Positions 1-5,335 of a stretch of DNA of 8,361 nucleotides are shown in pieces. Under the pieces are notes generated by a model. It made no database searches, was not told the origin of the DNA, and was given only the letters and a program-made list of their open reading frames with translations. Both the position numbers and the translations under genes were made by a program. Numbering within the stretch: position 1 is the first letter of the stretch; every line of letters begins with the position of its first letter. The stretch is taken from positions 1 through 8,361 of the forward strand of contig CAJWMX010000108.1 of NCBI GenBank assembly GCA_913043805.1, in the 5' to 3' direction. This stretch comes from an uncultured Acidobacteriota bacterium. Lineage in GTDB: Bacteria > Acidobacteriota > Vicinamibacteria > Vicinamibacterales > UBA8438.

Positions 1-647
1 CTCCAACCACCCTGATTTTTGTGCCCACCGAGTTCGAGCGCCGCCTCCTGACGGGAAAACCGGGCTTTGGGGCGGACGCCGCGTGCGAGCTCTGCGGCTT
101 CGGCCCCGTCGCCGCCGCGGCGCGCACCGCCGAACTCCTGGCCCGAGAACGTCCGGACCGCCTTCTGCTGGTTGGCATCGCCGGCACCTTCGACTGCGAA
201 GCGCTCCCGATCGGCAGCGCCGCGACTTTTCCCCAGGCGCTGATCCACGGCGTGGGCGTCGGCAGCGGCTCGGCGTTCGTGCCCGCGGGCACCATCGGGT
301 TCTCTCACTGGGTGGACGAGCAGGAACGACGGATCGACGATGCGATCGAACTGGTCGCACCGGTGTCTCCGGCGCCCGGCCCGCTGCTCACGGCGTGCGC
401 GGCCTCGATCTCGGCCGAGGACGCCGGTGTCCGGACGGAGCAGTTCCCGGGCATCATCGCCGAGGACATGGAGGGCTTCGCCGTTGCCCTTGCCGCTCGG
501 ATCGCGGACGTTCCCATCGCCGTGGTCCGCGGTATCTCGAATCACGTCGGCGACCGCAAGGTCGACGGATGGCAGGTACCGGAGGCCCTGGACGCGGCGT
601 GGCGCGTCGCGAGTGATCTCGTCTCTCGCACGGACTGGAGCGCATGA
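1..647 (+). CDS. mqnB: Futalosine hydrolase MqnB (5' end outside window)
   Basis: Nucleosidase of the MTAN-like phosphorylase fold that hydrolyses futalosine to dehypoxanthine futalosine and hypoxanthine in the futalosine route to menaquinone; cytosolic. The frame is open to the left edge (codons from base 3) and reads TTLIFVPTEFERRLL. The GTG at 21 is therefore the Val of the conserved VPTE strand and not the start; the true start lies just upstream, off the window. About 214 residues are visible, near the usual 200-230. Visible family features are the nucleoside-fold strand LLLVGIAGTF, the segment EDMEGFAVALA (Met-Glu of the ribose-binding ME motif) and the C-terminal VRGISNHVGDR followed by W. 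As I recall, Asn in the SN pair is normal for MqnB where MTA nucleosidases have Asp. The stop TGA overlaps the mqnD start in ATGA, so the two genes are probably translationally coupled. Confidence 0.92.
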   Translation, partial: PTTLIFVPTEFERRLLTGKPGFGADAACELCGFGPVAAAARTAELLARERPDRLLLVGIAGTFDCEALPIGSAATFPQALIHGVGVGSGSAFVPAGTIGFSHWVDEQERRIDDAIELVAPVSPAPGPLLTACAASISAEDAGVRTEQFPGIIAEDMEGFAVALAARIADVPIAVVRGISNHVGDRKVDGWQVPEALDAAWRVASDLVSRTDWSA

Positions 648-1501
648 CCCAGATTCATCTGGGCATCTCGACCTGCCCGAACGACACGTTCGCCTTTCAC
701 GGGATCCTCGAGAAGAAGGTCGACCTGCGCGGCCTCGAGTTCCGGATCGAACTCCTGGATGTGGAGGACCTGAACCAACGACTCTTCGCCGGCGACTTCG
801 ACGTGGCCAAGGCCAGCTTTCACGCCGCCCTGCTCTTGTCCGCCGAGCTCGGTGTATTGCGCGCCGGCGCTGCGCTTGGCTTCGGCGTCGGGCCGCTGCT
901 GCTGGCGGCGCGCCCGGACACACACCCGCGGGACCCTCTGCTGCCGGACAACGGCGCCCAGCCGGCTCGCGTGCTGTGTCCCGGTGAGCACACGACGGCC
1001 ACCCTGCTCTACAAGCTGTTCCACCCGGGCAAAGGCGAGCTGAAACAGGTGCTGTTCTCCGACATCATGCCGGCGCTGACGAACGGTGACGCCGACTTCG
1101 GCGTCTGTATTCACGAAGGCCGCTTCACCTGGGAGCAGCAGGGCCTGGCGCTGGTCGAGGACCTCGGTGCGCGCTGGGAAGAGGCAACATCGTCGCCGTT
1201 GCCACTCGGCGGGATTCTCGCGCGGCACCGACTCGGCCGCGAGCTGATTACCACCGTAAGGGATGTCTTGACCGACTCGCTGACGTACGCCCACACCCAC
1301 CGGGGGGAGACGGTCGACACGATGCGTCGGTACGCACAGGAACTGAACGAGGAAGTGATGTTCCAGCACGTCGACCTGTATGTGAACGAATGGACCACCG
1401 AGCTGGGAGACATGGGTCGGGTAGCGCTCGGACTCCTGCACAGCCACGGTGTCAAGGTTGGTCTGTGCCCGGAAGACGCGCCGGGGTTGAGGGTGTACTA
1501 G
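644..1501 (+). CDS. mqnD: 1,4-dihydroxy-6-naphthoate synthase MqnD
   Basis: Converts cyclic dehypoxanthine futalosine to 1,4-dihydroxy-6-naphthoate, the ring precursor of menaquinone in the futalosine pathway; cytosolic. The product is 285 residues, the usual family length, with a periplasmic-binding-protein-like two-lobed fold. Recognised motifs are STCPNDTFAFHG at residues 9-20, DVAKASFHAALLLS near 53-66 (ligand pocket), PGEHTTATLLYKLF near 113-126 and GVCIHEGRFTW near 153-163. The His of the IHE motif (residue 157) corresponds to the catalytic His reported for MqnD of Thermus. The ATG at 644 is chosen because it overlaps the mqnB stop by four bases and starts exactly at the family N-terminus (MTQIHLGISTCPND). 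The next gene starts 81 bp downstream across a repeat and is probably not in this operon. A long open frame on the opposite strand (542-1588) is a high-G+C shadow. Confidence 0.95.
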   Translation: MTQIHLGISTCPNDTFAFHGILEKKVDLRGLEFRIELLDVEDLNQRLFAGDFDVAKASFHAALLLSAELGVLRAGAALGFGVGPLLLAARPDTHPRDPLLPDNGAQPARVLCPGEHTTATLLYKLFHPGKGELKQVLFSDIMPALTNGDADFGVCIHEGRFTWEQQGLALVEDLGARWEEATSSPLPLGGILARHRLGRELITTVRDVLTDSLTYAHTHRGETVDTMRRYAQELNEEVMFQHVDLYVNEWTTELGDMGRVALGLLHSHGVKVGLCPEDAPGLRVY

Positions 1502-1526
1502 GCCACGGGAGGAATGCGGTCCGCGG

Positions 1527-1563
1527 CCGGCTTCAGGCTGCAGGCTCCAGGCTTCAGGCGCTC
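1527..1563 (+). repeat. Heptad repeat copy 1, (GGCTNCA)4 + GGCG
   Basis: After CCGG-type sequence, four 7-bp units follow in tandem: GGCTTCA (1529-1535), GGCTGCA, GGCTCCA and GGCTTCA (1550-1556). They are closed by GGCGCTC (1557-1563). A three-unit copy with the same ends lies at 2492-2521, just past the next gene. The repeat fills half of the 81-bp gap between mqnD and the hydrolase gene. An in-frame ATG at 1514 would translate it as part of the hydrolase, but that reading is rejected because a lipoprotein start lies downstream. Function unknown; probably a dispersed intergenic repeat family. Confidence 0.8.
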
Positions 1564-1582
1564 GAGAGAAACCACACACGTC

Positions 1583-2467
1583 ATGCAAATTCGACGAACG
1601 ACCCCGTTCGAAGTACTAACGACTGCGCTAGTCGTTGCAGGATGCGGAAGTCCCACCGACACCGTCGAGGCGCCGCCAGAGGGGGCCCAGGAAGTGGCGC
1701 CGGCGGCGGTGGTGCTGCCGCCCAGTGAAGAGACGGCGGCCGAGCGGCTCAACAATTCGCCGCGACATGGTGAATGGGTTGACATCGACCTGCCCGGCAG
1801 CGACGTGCCGATCTCGGCGTGGGTGGTCTATCCCGAGCGGGAGGGACCGGCGCCGGTCGTCCTGGTCATCCACGAGATCTTCGGGCTGACCGACTGGATT
1901 CGCGGCGTGGCGGATCAGCTCGCGGCCGACGGATTCATCGCCGTGGCGCCGGATCTGCTGTCCGACATGGGCCCCGACGGCGGGGGGACGGAGTCACTGG
2001 GCGCCAGGGACAACGTCGTGGCCACCATCCGTAGCCTCGAGCCTGACGAACGGACCCTCCGACTCAACGCGGTCCGGCGCTACACCCTCTCGATTCCGTC
2101 CGGCAACGGCAAGCTCGGCACCGTCGGCTTCTGCTGGGGTGGCGGCGCGAGCTTCAACTACGCCATCGACCAACCGGCGCTCGACGCCGCCGTGGTCTAT
2201 TACGGGAGCTCCCCCACCGACGACCGGCCCTACGCCGACGTCACGGCCCCTGTCCTCGGGCTCTATGGCGGAAACGACGAGCGGGTGAATGCTACGATTC
2301 CTGACGCCGAGACCGGCATGACCGGCAAGTCGTTCGAGGCCGTCATCTACGACGGCGCCGGGCACGGCTTTCTGCGCGCGCAGGAACGACAGGACGGGGC
2401 GAACCTGGCCGCCAGCGAACAGGCGTGGCCGAGGACGCTGGAGTTTTTTCGGGAGCATCTGGAGTAG
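1583..2467 (+). CDS. Dienelactone hydrolase family lipoprotein
   Basis: Alpha/beta hydrolase of the dienelactone hydrolase (DLH, carboxymethylenebutenolidase-like) family; the natural substrate cannot be told from sequence. The 294-residue product starts at ATG 1583. Its first 21 residues form a short lipoprotein signal with Arg-Arg at 4-5, a hydrophobic stretch and the lipobox VAGC (Cys21), followed by a Pro/Ala/Glu-rich linker to about residue 55. A membrane-anchored, periplasm-facing enzyme is therefore predicted. DLH features are HEIFGL with Glu98, the nucleophile elbow GFCWGG with Cys184, YGGND with Asp232, and GAGHGFLR with His261, giving a complete Cys-Asp-His triad. The upstream ATG at 1514 would add 23 residues translated from the heptad repeat and bury the signal peptide, so it is rejected. 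A weak GAGAGA lies 14 or more bases upstream; no good ribosome site is seen. The gene is bracketed by two heptad-repeat copies. Confidence 0.88.
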   Translation: MQIRRTTPFEVLTTALVVAGCGSPTDTVEAPPEGAQEVAPAAVVLPPSEETAAERLNNSPRHGEWVDIDLPGSDVPISAWVVYPEREGPAPVVLVIHEIFGLTDWIRGVADQLAADGFIAVAPDLLSDMGPDGGGTESLGARDNVVATIRSLEPDERTLRLNAVRRYTLSIPSGNGKLGTVGFCWGGGASFNYAIDQPALDAAVVYYGSSPTDDRPYADVTAPVLGLYGGNDERVNATIPDAETGMTGKSFEAVIYDGAGHGFLRAQERQDGANLAASEQAWPRTLEFFREHLE

Positions 2468-2491
2468 GAGACGGCCTGACAGCGCCCGTCG

Positions 2492-2521
2492 CCGGCTTCA
2501 GGCTCCAGGCTTCAGGCGCTC
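2492..2521 (+). repeat. Heptad repeat copy 2, (GGCTNCA)3 + GGCG
   Basis: Three 7-bp units, GGCTTCA (2494-2500), GGCTCCA and GGCTTCA (2508-2514), end in GGCGCTC (2515-2521), preceded by CCGG as in copy 1. The copy lacks only the GGCTGCA unit of copy 1, so the difference is one whole heptad. Its right end runs into a small palindrome, CGCTCT-T-AGAGCG (2517-2529), and into the truncated end of the kinase relic. It starts 25 bp after the hydrolase stop codon. Confidence 0.8.
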
Positions 2522-2805
2522 TTAGAGCGTGGGACCCTCTACGAACTCGAGGACAAGGGCCTGGGTGTCGCCGGACTGCTCCAGGCCGTGAATGCCGCCG
2601 ATATTGGGGTGATTCAGCGAGGCAAGGAGCTTTGCCTCGCGCTCGAACCGGGCCAGGCGGTCGGCGTCGGCGGTGAACGCCCCCGACAGCACCTTCAGCG
2701 CCACATCGCGGTCGAGGGAGGTGTATCGCGAGCGCGATACACCTCACCCATACCGCCTGCGCCTATGCGCTCACCGACCTCGGTGCTGCCGGGTTCAAGT
2801 GCCAT
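2522..2805 (-). pseudogene. Ser/Thr protein kinase N-terminal fragment, frameshifted and truncated
   Basis: Remnant of a bacterial PknB-type Ser/Thr kinase, reading right to left. Frame A starts at ATG 2805 and gives MALEPGSTEVGERIGAGGMG then EVYRARDT, which includes the Gly-rich loop GAGGMGEVY. Frame B, from about 2716, gives LDRDVALKVL with the VALK lysine, then a helix-C segment FEREAKLLASLNHPNI and the hinge LVLEFVEGPTL, and stops at TAA 2524-2522. The frames differ by +2 (or -1) bases at about 2716-2721. Uncorrected frame A ends at TGA 2697-2695. The catalytic loop (HRD), the DFG motif and the rest of the protein are absent, so no active kinase can be made. The N-terminus also looks about four codons short before the E(V)GERIGAGG segment, compared with family members I remember. 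The break after GPTL falls exactly where heptad repeat copy 2 begins. The relic could start by chance at frame B GTG 2704 (60 codons), but that would lack the nucleotide loop. Confidence 0.85.
2718..2745. repeat. Perfect 13-bp-arm inverted repeat at the kinase frameshift
   Basis: GAGGTGTATCGCG (2718-2730), a 2-base spacer AG, then its exact complement CGCGATACACCTC (2733-2745). On the minus strand the first arm encodes EVYR of the kinase Gly-loop, and the second arm covers RDT and runs into the point where the reading frame is lost. Part of the symmetry is natural to a kinase EVYRARDT coding sequence; the perfect outer four to five bases are the unusual part. Confidence 0.9.
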
Positions 2806-2816
2806 AACCTAGGGAA

Positions 2817-2829
2817 TGCTCTTCCGATC
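2817..2829. other. 13-base match to Illumina adapter end (possible assembly seam)
   Basis: TGCTCTTCCGATC is identical to the inner end of the standard Illumina read-2 adapter; on the other strand it reads GATCGGAAGAGCA. It lies between the kinase relic and the degenerate repeats, in a stretch with no gene. The base before GATCGG on the minus strand is C, where an A-tailed library would give A, so a chance match is not excluded. A plus-strand open frame starting here (MLFRSPEA) is not a gene. Confidence 0.45.
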
Positions 2830-2924
2830 GCCTGAAGCCCAAAGCCGTCAGTCCCGACGAAGGGCACGGGACTGCCAGGCGGTGCCGACGCGATCCAGTG
2901 GAACCGCCGTCAGCCCAAAGCCGG
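2829..2924 (-). repeat. Two degenerate heptad repeat copies in inverted orientation
   Basis: On the minus strand, 2846-2829 reads GGCTTTG-GGCTTCA-GGCG, and 2922-2905 reads GGCTTTG-GGCTGAC-GGCG, the latter preceded by CCGG-type sequence. Both keep the 7-bp period and terminal GGCG of the plus-strand copies at 1527 and 2492. The 12-mer AGCCCAAAGCCG occurs at 2836-2847 and again at 2912-2923. With the kinase relic, this explains most of the gene-free interval 2468-2938; no RNA gene or intact ORF is seen there. Confidence 0.55.
2849..2874. other. Perfect 8-bp stem hairpin in gene-free region
   Basis: CAGTCCCG (2849-2856) and CGGGACTG (2867-2874) form a perfect stem with a 10-base loop, between the two degenerate heptad copies and about 65 bp downstream of the DUF423 stop. 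No T-tract follows on either strand, so it is a poor intrinsic terminator. It may belong to the repeat element. Confidence 0.5.
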
Positions 2925-2929
2925 TCGGC

Positions 2930-2951
2930 GGCCGGCGCTCAACCGCCGGCC
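2930..2951 (-). terminator. GC hairpin enclosing the DUF423 stop codon
   Basis: GGCCGGCG (2930-2937) and CGCCGGCC (2944-2951) are exact complements around a 6-base loop (2938-2943) that contains the TGA of the DUF423 gene. The stem is all G-C and thermodynamically strong, but there is no T-run after it on the minus strand. A terminator or 3'-end stabiliser role is therefore only a guess; I see no other terminator candidate for this gene. Confidence 0.35.
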
Positions 2952-3313
2952 CTAAGAGCCCCCACCGCCAGCGCGATCCACCCGGCGATAAAACACACCC
3001 CGCCGATCGGCGTGATGGCGCCCAGCCAGCGGATGCCGGTCACGGCCAGCACATACAGGCTGCCGGAGAAGATGACGATGCCGGCGACAAACAGGAAGCC
3101 GGCGGCGGTGGTCGCCGTGCCGGGCCAGCGGGAGGCGGCCCAGGCCACCGCCAGCAGCCCCAGGGCGTGGTAGACGTGGTAGCGCACGCCGATCTCGTAG
3201 GTGGCGAGCATGTCCGAGGTCAACCGGTTCTCCAATCCGTGAGCCCCGAACGCCCCCAGGATCACGCCCAACCCGCACAGCAACGCTCCCGTCGCGAACC
3301 AGCCAGCTACCAT
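2939..3313 (-). CDS. DUF423 family small membrane protein
   Basis: Integral membrane protein of the DUF423 (YgdD/YwdK-like) family, molecular function unknown. From ATG 3313 it has 124 residues, the normal family length. The N-terminal helix leads into the hallmark GAFGAHGLE (about residues 20-28), followed by LATYEIGVRYHVYHALGLL (37-55), where the Tyr and two His residues are typical. A GIVIFSGSLYVLAVTG helix and a C-terminal helix with GAITPIGG complete about four membrane spans. Longer starts at 3340 and 3379 exist in frame, but they would prepend non-family residues and run across the -10 box and into the ytxJ coding region, so 3313 is preferred. It diverges from ytxJ with 25 bp between start codons. 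The stop codon sits in the loop of a GC hairpin. Confidence 0.88.
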   Translation of the reverse strand: MVAGWFATGALLCGLGVILGAFGAHGLENRLTSDMLATYEIGVRYHVYHALGLLAVAWAASRWPGTATTAAGFLFVAGIVIFSGSLYVLAVTGIRWLGAITPIGGVCFIAGWIALAVGALRAGG

Positions 3314-3320
3314 GACCCCG

Positions 3321-3327
3321 TATAATA
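3321..3327. promoter_or_regulatory. Shared -10 box for divergent DUF423 and ytxJ
   Basis: TATAAT (3321-3326) is a consensus -10 on the plus strand, 12 bases before the ytxJ ATG. The overlapping TATTAT on the minus strand (3327-3322) lies 8 bases before the DUF423 ATG. The core GTATAATAC is near-symmetric. No TTGACA-like -35 is seen at the right spacing on either side. If both are used, both mRNAs have almost no 5' leader. Confidence 0.5.
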
Positions 3328-3338
3328 CAGGGCAGGAC

Positions 3339-3719
3339 ATGTTCTTTCGTCGTCGAGAGAAGACCGAATCGCCCGACACGCCCCCCGCCGAAGCCTGGCT
3401 GCCTGAAGTCGAGGATCAGGAGACGCTGGACACCGTCCTGGCCAGCAAGCAGGCGATCCTCTACAAGCACAGCACCCGCTGCGTGGTGTCGAGCTGGAGC
3501 TTCCGCGAGGTGCGGGACTTCGCCGCCGACTACCCGGAGTGGCCGGTCTATGTGCTAAAGGTCATCGAGGAGCGGGCGCTCTCGAATCAGGTCGCCGAAC
3601 GGCTGGGCATCCGACACCAGTCGCCCCAGGCGTTCGTCATCCGACACGGCGAGGTCGTCTGGGACGGATCGCACAACGACGTCACCGCCGACACCCTCAC
3701 CCGCGAAACTCAGGCCTGA
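3339..3719 (+). CDS. ytxJ: YtxJ family bacillithiol-system redox protein
   Basis: Thioredoxin-fold protein of the YtxJ (DUF2847) family, annotated elsewhere as a monothiol bacilliredoxin-like protein of the bacillithiol system; cytosolic. Its exact reaction is unproven in most hosts. The 126-residue product has the signature YKHSTRC at 42-48 with a single Cys48, followed by a thioredoxin-like strand VYVLKVIEERALSNQVAERL and the segment SPQAFVIRHGEVVWDGSH, equivalent to the cis-Pro region. ATG 3339 is chosen because the in-frame ATG 3312 would place the -10 box inside the gene and overlap the DUF423 start codon. AGGGCAGG just before 3339 could act as a close ribosome site. The gene ends inside the last codons of the convergent amine oxidase gene (10-bp overlap). 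Its presence suggests that the host makes bacillithiol. Confidence 0.88.
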   Translation: MFFRRREKTESPDTPPAEAWLPEVEDQETLDTVLASKQAILYKHSTRCVVSSWSFREVRDFAADYPEWPVYVLKVIEERALSNQVAERLGIRHQSPQAFVIRHGEVVWDGSHNDVTADTLTRETQA

Positions 3720-5266
3720 TCCATCGCGCGTGCGTGGACCTGCTCCACGGTGCGCCATGCCGCCTGGATACCACCTTCCAGCCAGGCCGGACGCGTGCTC
3801 GCACCGGCGCACCCGATGAACAGCCGCCGGTCGGGCTCGCTGAGCTTGGTCAGCAGACTCTGAGCCGGGGTTCCGCCGTAGGCACCCAGGCTGAAGGGGA
3901 CCTTGTCCCACCAGACCGCATAGGCGTGCTCGAACTCGGCGCGCATCTGTGGGTGGACGACGCTCGCGCGGCTGAGCACGTGCTCCACGCGGTCGGCGAT
4001 CGGCCGCTCGTACAGACCGGCAATCGCCCCGCTCCCGTAGAAGCCGAGCAGGACCCCTTTCGACGCGAAGTAGTCGTTGGACGGATAGGAGAACTCACCG
4101 AGCTGGAGGCTCCGCGACCACAAGTGCCCTCCGAAGATACCGTCGTCCTGCTCCCAGAATCGTCGGCGCATCTGCAACCCCATCTTGCTGGCGCCGCTGT
4201 GCCTGGTCTCTGCCACCGCCTCGGCCAGATCGGTCGACAGGTCGACATCTAGCTGCTTGAGAATCGACATCGGGAGACAGCAGACGCAGAAGTCGGCCGA
4301 CTCCTCCCGCTCCTCGCCGCTCCGCCGGTTGCGGGTGACGACCCGGACGTCATCGGAGGTCTGCCGGATGGCGCGCACCTCCGTATCGAGAACCACGCGT
4401 TCGCCCAGCGCCCGCTGGAACGCCAGCGGAATCTCCTGCATGCCCCCGATCGGCTGAAAGACGGGCGCCGGCCCACCGGTGCCGGCATAGAGCGAACGTA
4501 CCCGGGCCCCGAACCCGGACTGCAGCAGCGCCGCGAGGTCGTGTCGATCCTGGGAGCCGCGCGAGGCAGGCGGACGGTAGACGTGGTCTTCGGTGTCGAG
4601 ATAGCCCGCCCGGACCAGAAAGGCGACCAGCCGCTCGCGGTCTTCGACGCTCAGGGGGAGGTCGATGTCTCCAGCGTCCATCGCCTTGGTCAGGAGCTCC
4701 GAGATCGTGCCCCAGAGGTCGGCCTTGACCTCGCGCAGCCTCACCGGCGTGCCGGACAGCGGTCCACGCTCGGGGTCGTCCTCGTAGAAGTAGTTAGCGT
4801 CCGCGGCGTCGATGAAGATCTCGAGCTTCACCCCGAGTTCGGCGCAGTAGTCCATCACCCCCTGGTCGCCATGCGGCAACCGCCAGGCGCCGGCGTTGAG
4901 GTAGAGCCCGTCGTCGAACTCGCAGATCTGTCGTTCGCCGCCAACCTCGGTGTGGGTGTCGCCGGCCCTCACGGTCCAGCACAGCCCGCCGACCCAGTCG
5001 CGGGCTTCCAGCACCCGCACGTCGTAGCCCAGCTTGGCGAGCTCGTAGGCGGCAACCAGACCGGAGATGCCGGCGCCCAGAACAAGGATGCGGTTGGCCG
5101 AGGGCCGCCCCTGGAGGGTCGGGCGCTGCCCCGAGGCTTCGCCCCGAAGACCCCAGGCCTCCATGGCGCCGAGAGCAAGCGAGGAGCCGCCGAGCGCGGC
5201 GAACGCCCGCAGGATGTGTCGTCGGGTCAGACCGGCGTCATCGAACCGGTCGGGCGAGTGAGTCAT
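3710..5266 (-). CDS. Tat-exported FAD-dependent amine oxidase family protein
   Basis: Flavin amine oxidase superfamily enzyme (monoamine / L-amino acid oxidase type) predicted to oxidise an amine or amino acid with FAD and oxygen; the substrate is not identifiable. From ATG 5266 it has 518 residues. Residues 14-40 form a twin-arginine signal (TRRHILR, then an Ala/Leu-rich stretch), so export in folded form to the periplasm is expected. The Rossmann motif GAGISG is at 64-69 with acidic Glu87 ending strand 2. The following ARDWVGGLCW replaces the common GGR with GGL, which I believe is seen in a subfamily of these oxidases. The C-terminal FAD segment LFIGCAGASTRPAWLEGGIQ starts at 482. GGGGAGG lies about 8 bases before this ATG. 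The in-frame start at 5350 would add residues ahead of the Tat signal and is rejected. It overlaps ytxJ tail to tail and is divergent from hspQ. Confidence 0.88.
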   Translation of the reverse strand: MTHSPDRFDDAGLTRRHILRAFAALGGSSLALGAMEAWGLRGEASGQRPTLQGRPSANRILVLGAGISGLVAAYELAKLGYDVRVLEARDWVGGLCWTVRAGDTHTEVGGERQICEFDDGLYLNAGAWRLPHGDQGVMDYCAELGVKLEIFIDAADANYFYEDDPERGPLSGTPVRLREVKADLWGTISELLTKAMDAGDIDLPLSVEDRERLVAFLVRAGYLDTEDHVYRPPASRGSQDRHDLAALLQSGFGARVRSLYAGTGGPAPVFQPIGGMQEIPLAFQRALGERVVLDTEVRAIRQTSDDVRVVTRNRRSGEEREESADFCVCCLPMSILKQLDVDLSTDLAEAVAETRHSGASKMGLQMRRRFWEQDDGIFGGHLWSRSLQLGEFSYPSNDYFASKGVLLGFYGSGAIAGLYERPIADRVEHVLSRASVVHPQMRAEFEHAYAVWWDKVPFSLGAYGGTPAQSLLTKLSEPDRRLFIGCAGASTRPAWLEGGIQAAWRTVEQVHARAMDQA

Positions 5267-5309
5267 CGACGCGCCTCCCCTTCCCCAAGGTGAAATGCGA
5301 ATCGGCCGG

Positions 5310-5318
5310 AGTGTAGCA
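5310..5318 (-). promoter_or_regulatory. Possible extended -10 for the amine oxidase
   Basis: On the minus strand, TGCTACACT fits an extended -10 (TGnTAnnnT), about 44 bases before ATG 5266 and upstream of its GGGGAGG ribosome site. No clear -35 is seen. Weak, sequence-only call. Confidence 0.3.
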
Positions 5319-5335
5319 GTCCTTGGCCTCAGGTG

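Noticed and set aside
1514..1582. N-terminal extension of the hydrolase from ATG 1514
   Set aside because: It would translate the heptad repeat and hide a good lipoprotein signal beginning at 1583.
542..1588. 348-codon open frame on the minus strand over mqnD
   Set aside because: Fully antisense to a confident MqnD with correct family motifs; low-complexity composition typical of a high-G+C shadow frame.
1527..2521. Heptad repeats as a CRISPR array or integron attC sites
   Set aside because: Units are 7 bp, contiguous and without unique spacers, so this is not CRISPR. No integrase gene and no paired attC core sites are visible, so a gene-cassette attC reading is unsupported.
2522..2704. 60-codon minus-strand frame as an intact small protein
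   Set aside because: It is clearly the middle of a kinase N-lobe, starts within VALK and lacks the nucleotide loop; better explained as part of a pseudogene.
2849..2874. Hairpin read as a tRNA or other structured RNA
   Set aside because: Only one stem, no cloverleaf, no T-loop consensus and no CCA-end context.
2816..3325. 169-codon plus-strand frame starting MLFRSPEA
   Set aside because: Starts in the adapter-like 13-mer, then runs through degenerate repeats and antisense to DUF423; no protein character beyond Arg/Gln/Ala-rich shadow sequence.
4541..5293. 250-codon open frame on the plus strand
   Set aside because: Antisense shadow of the amine oxidase gene; no domain recognised.
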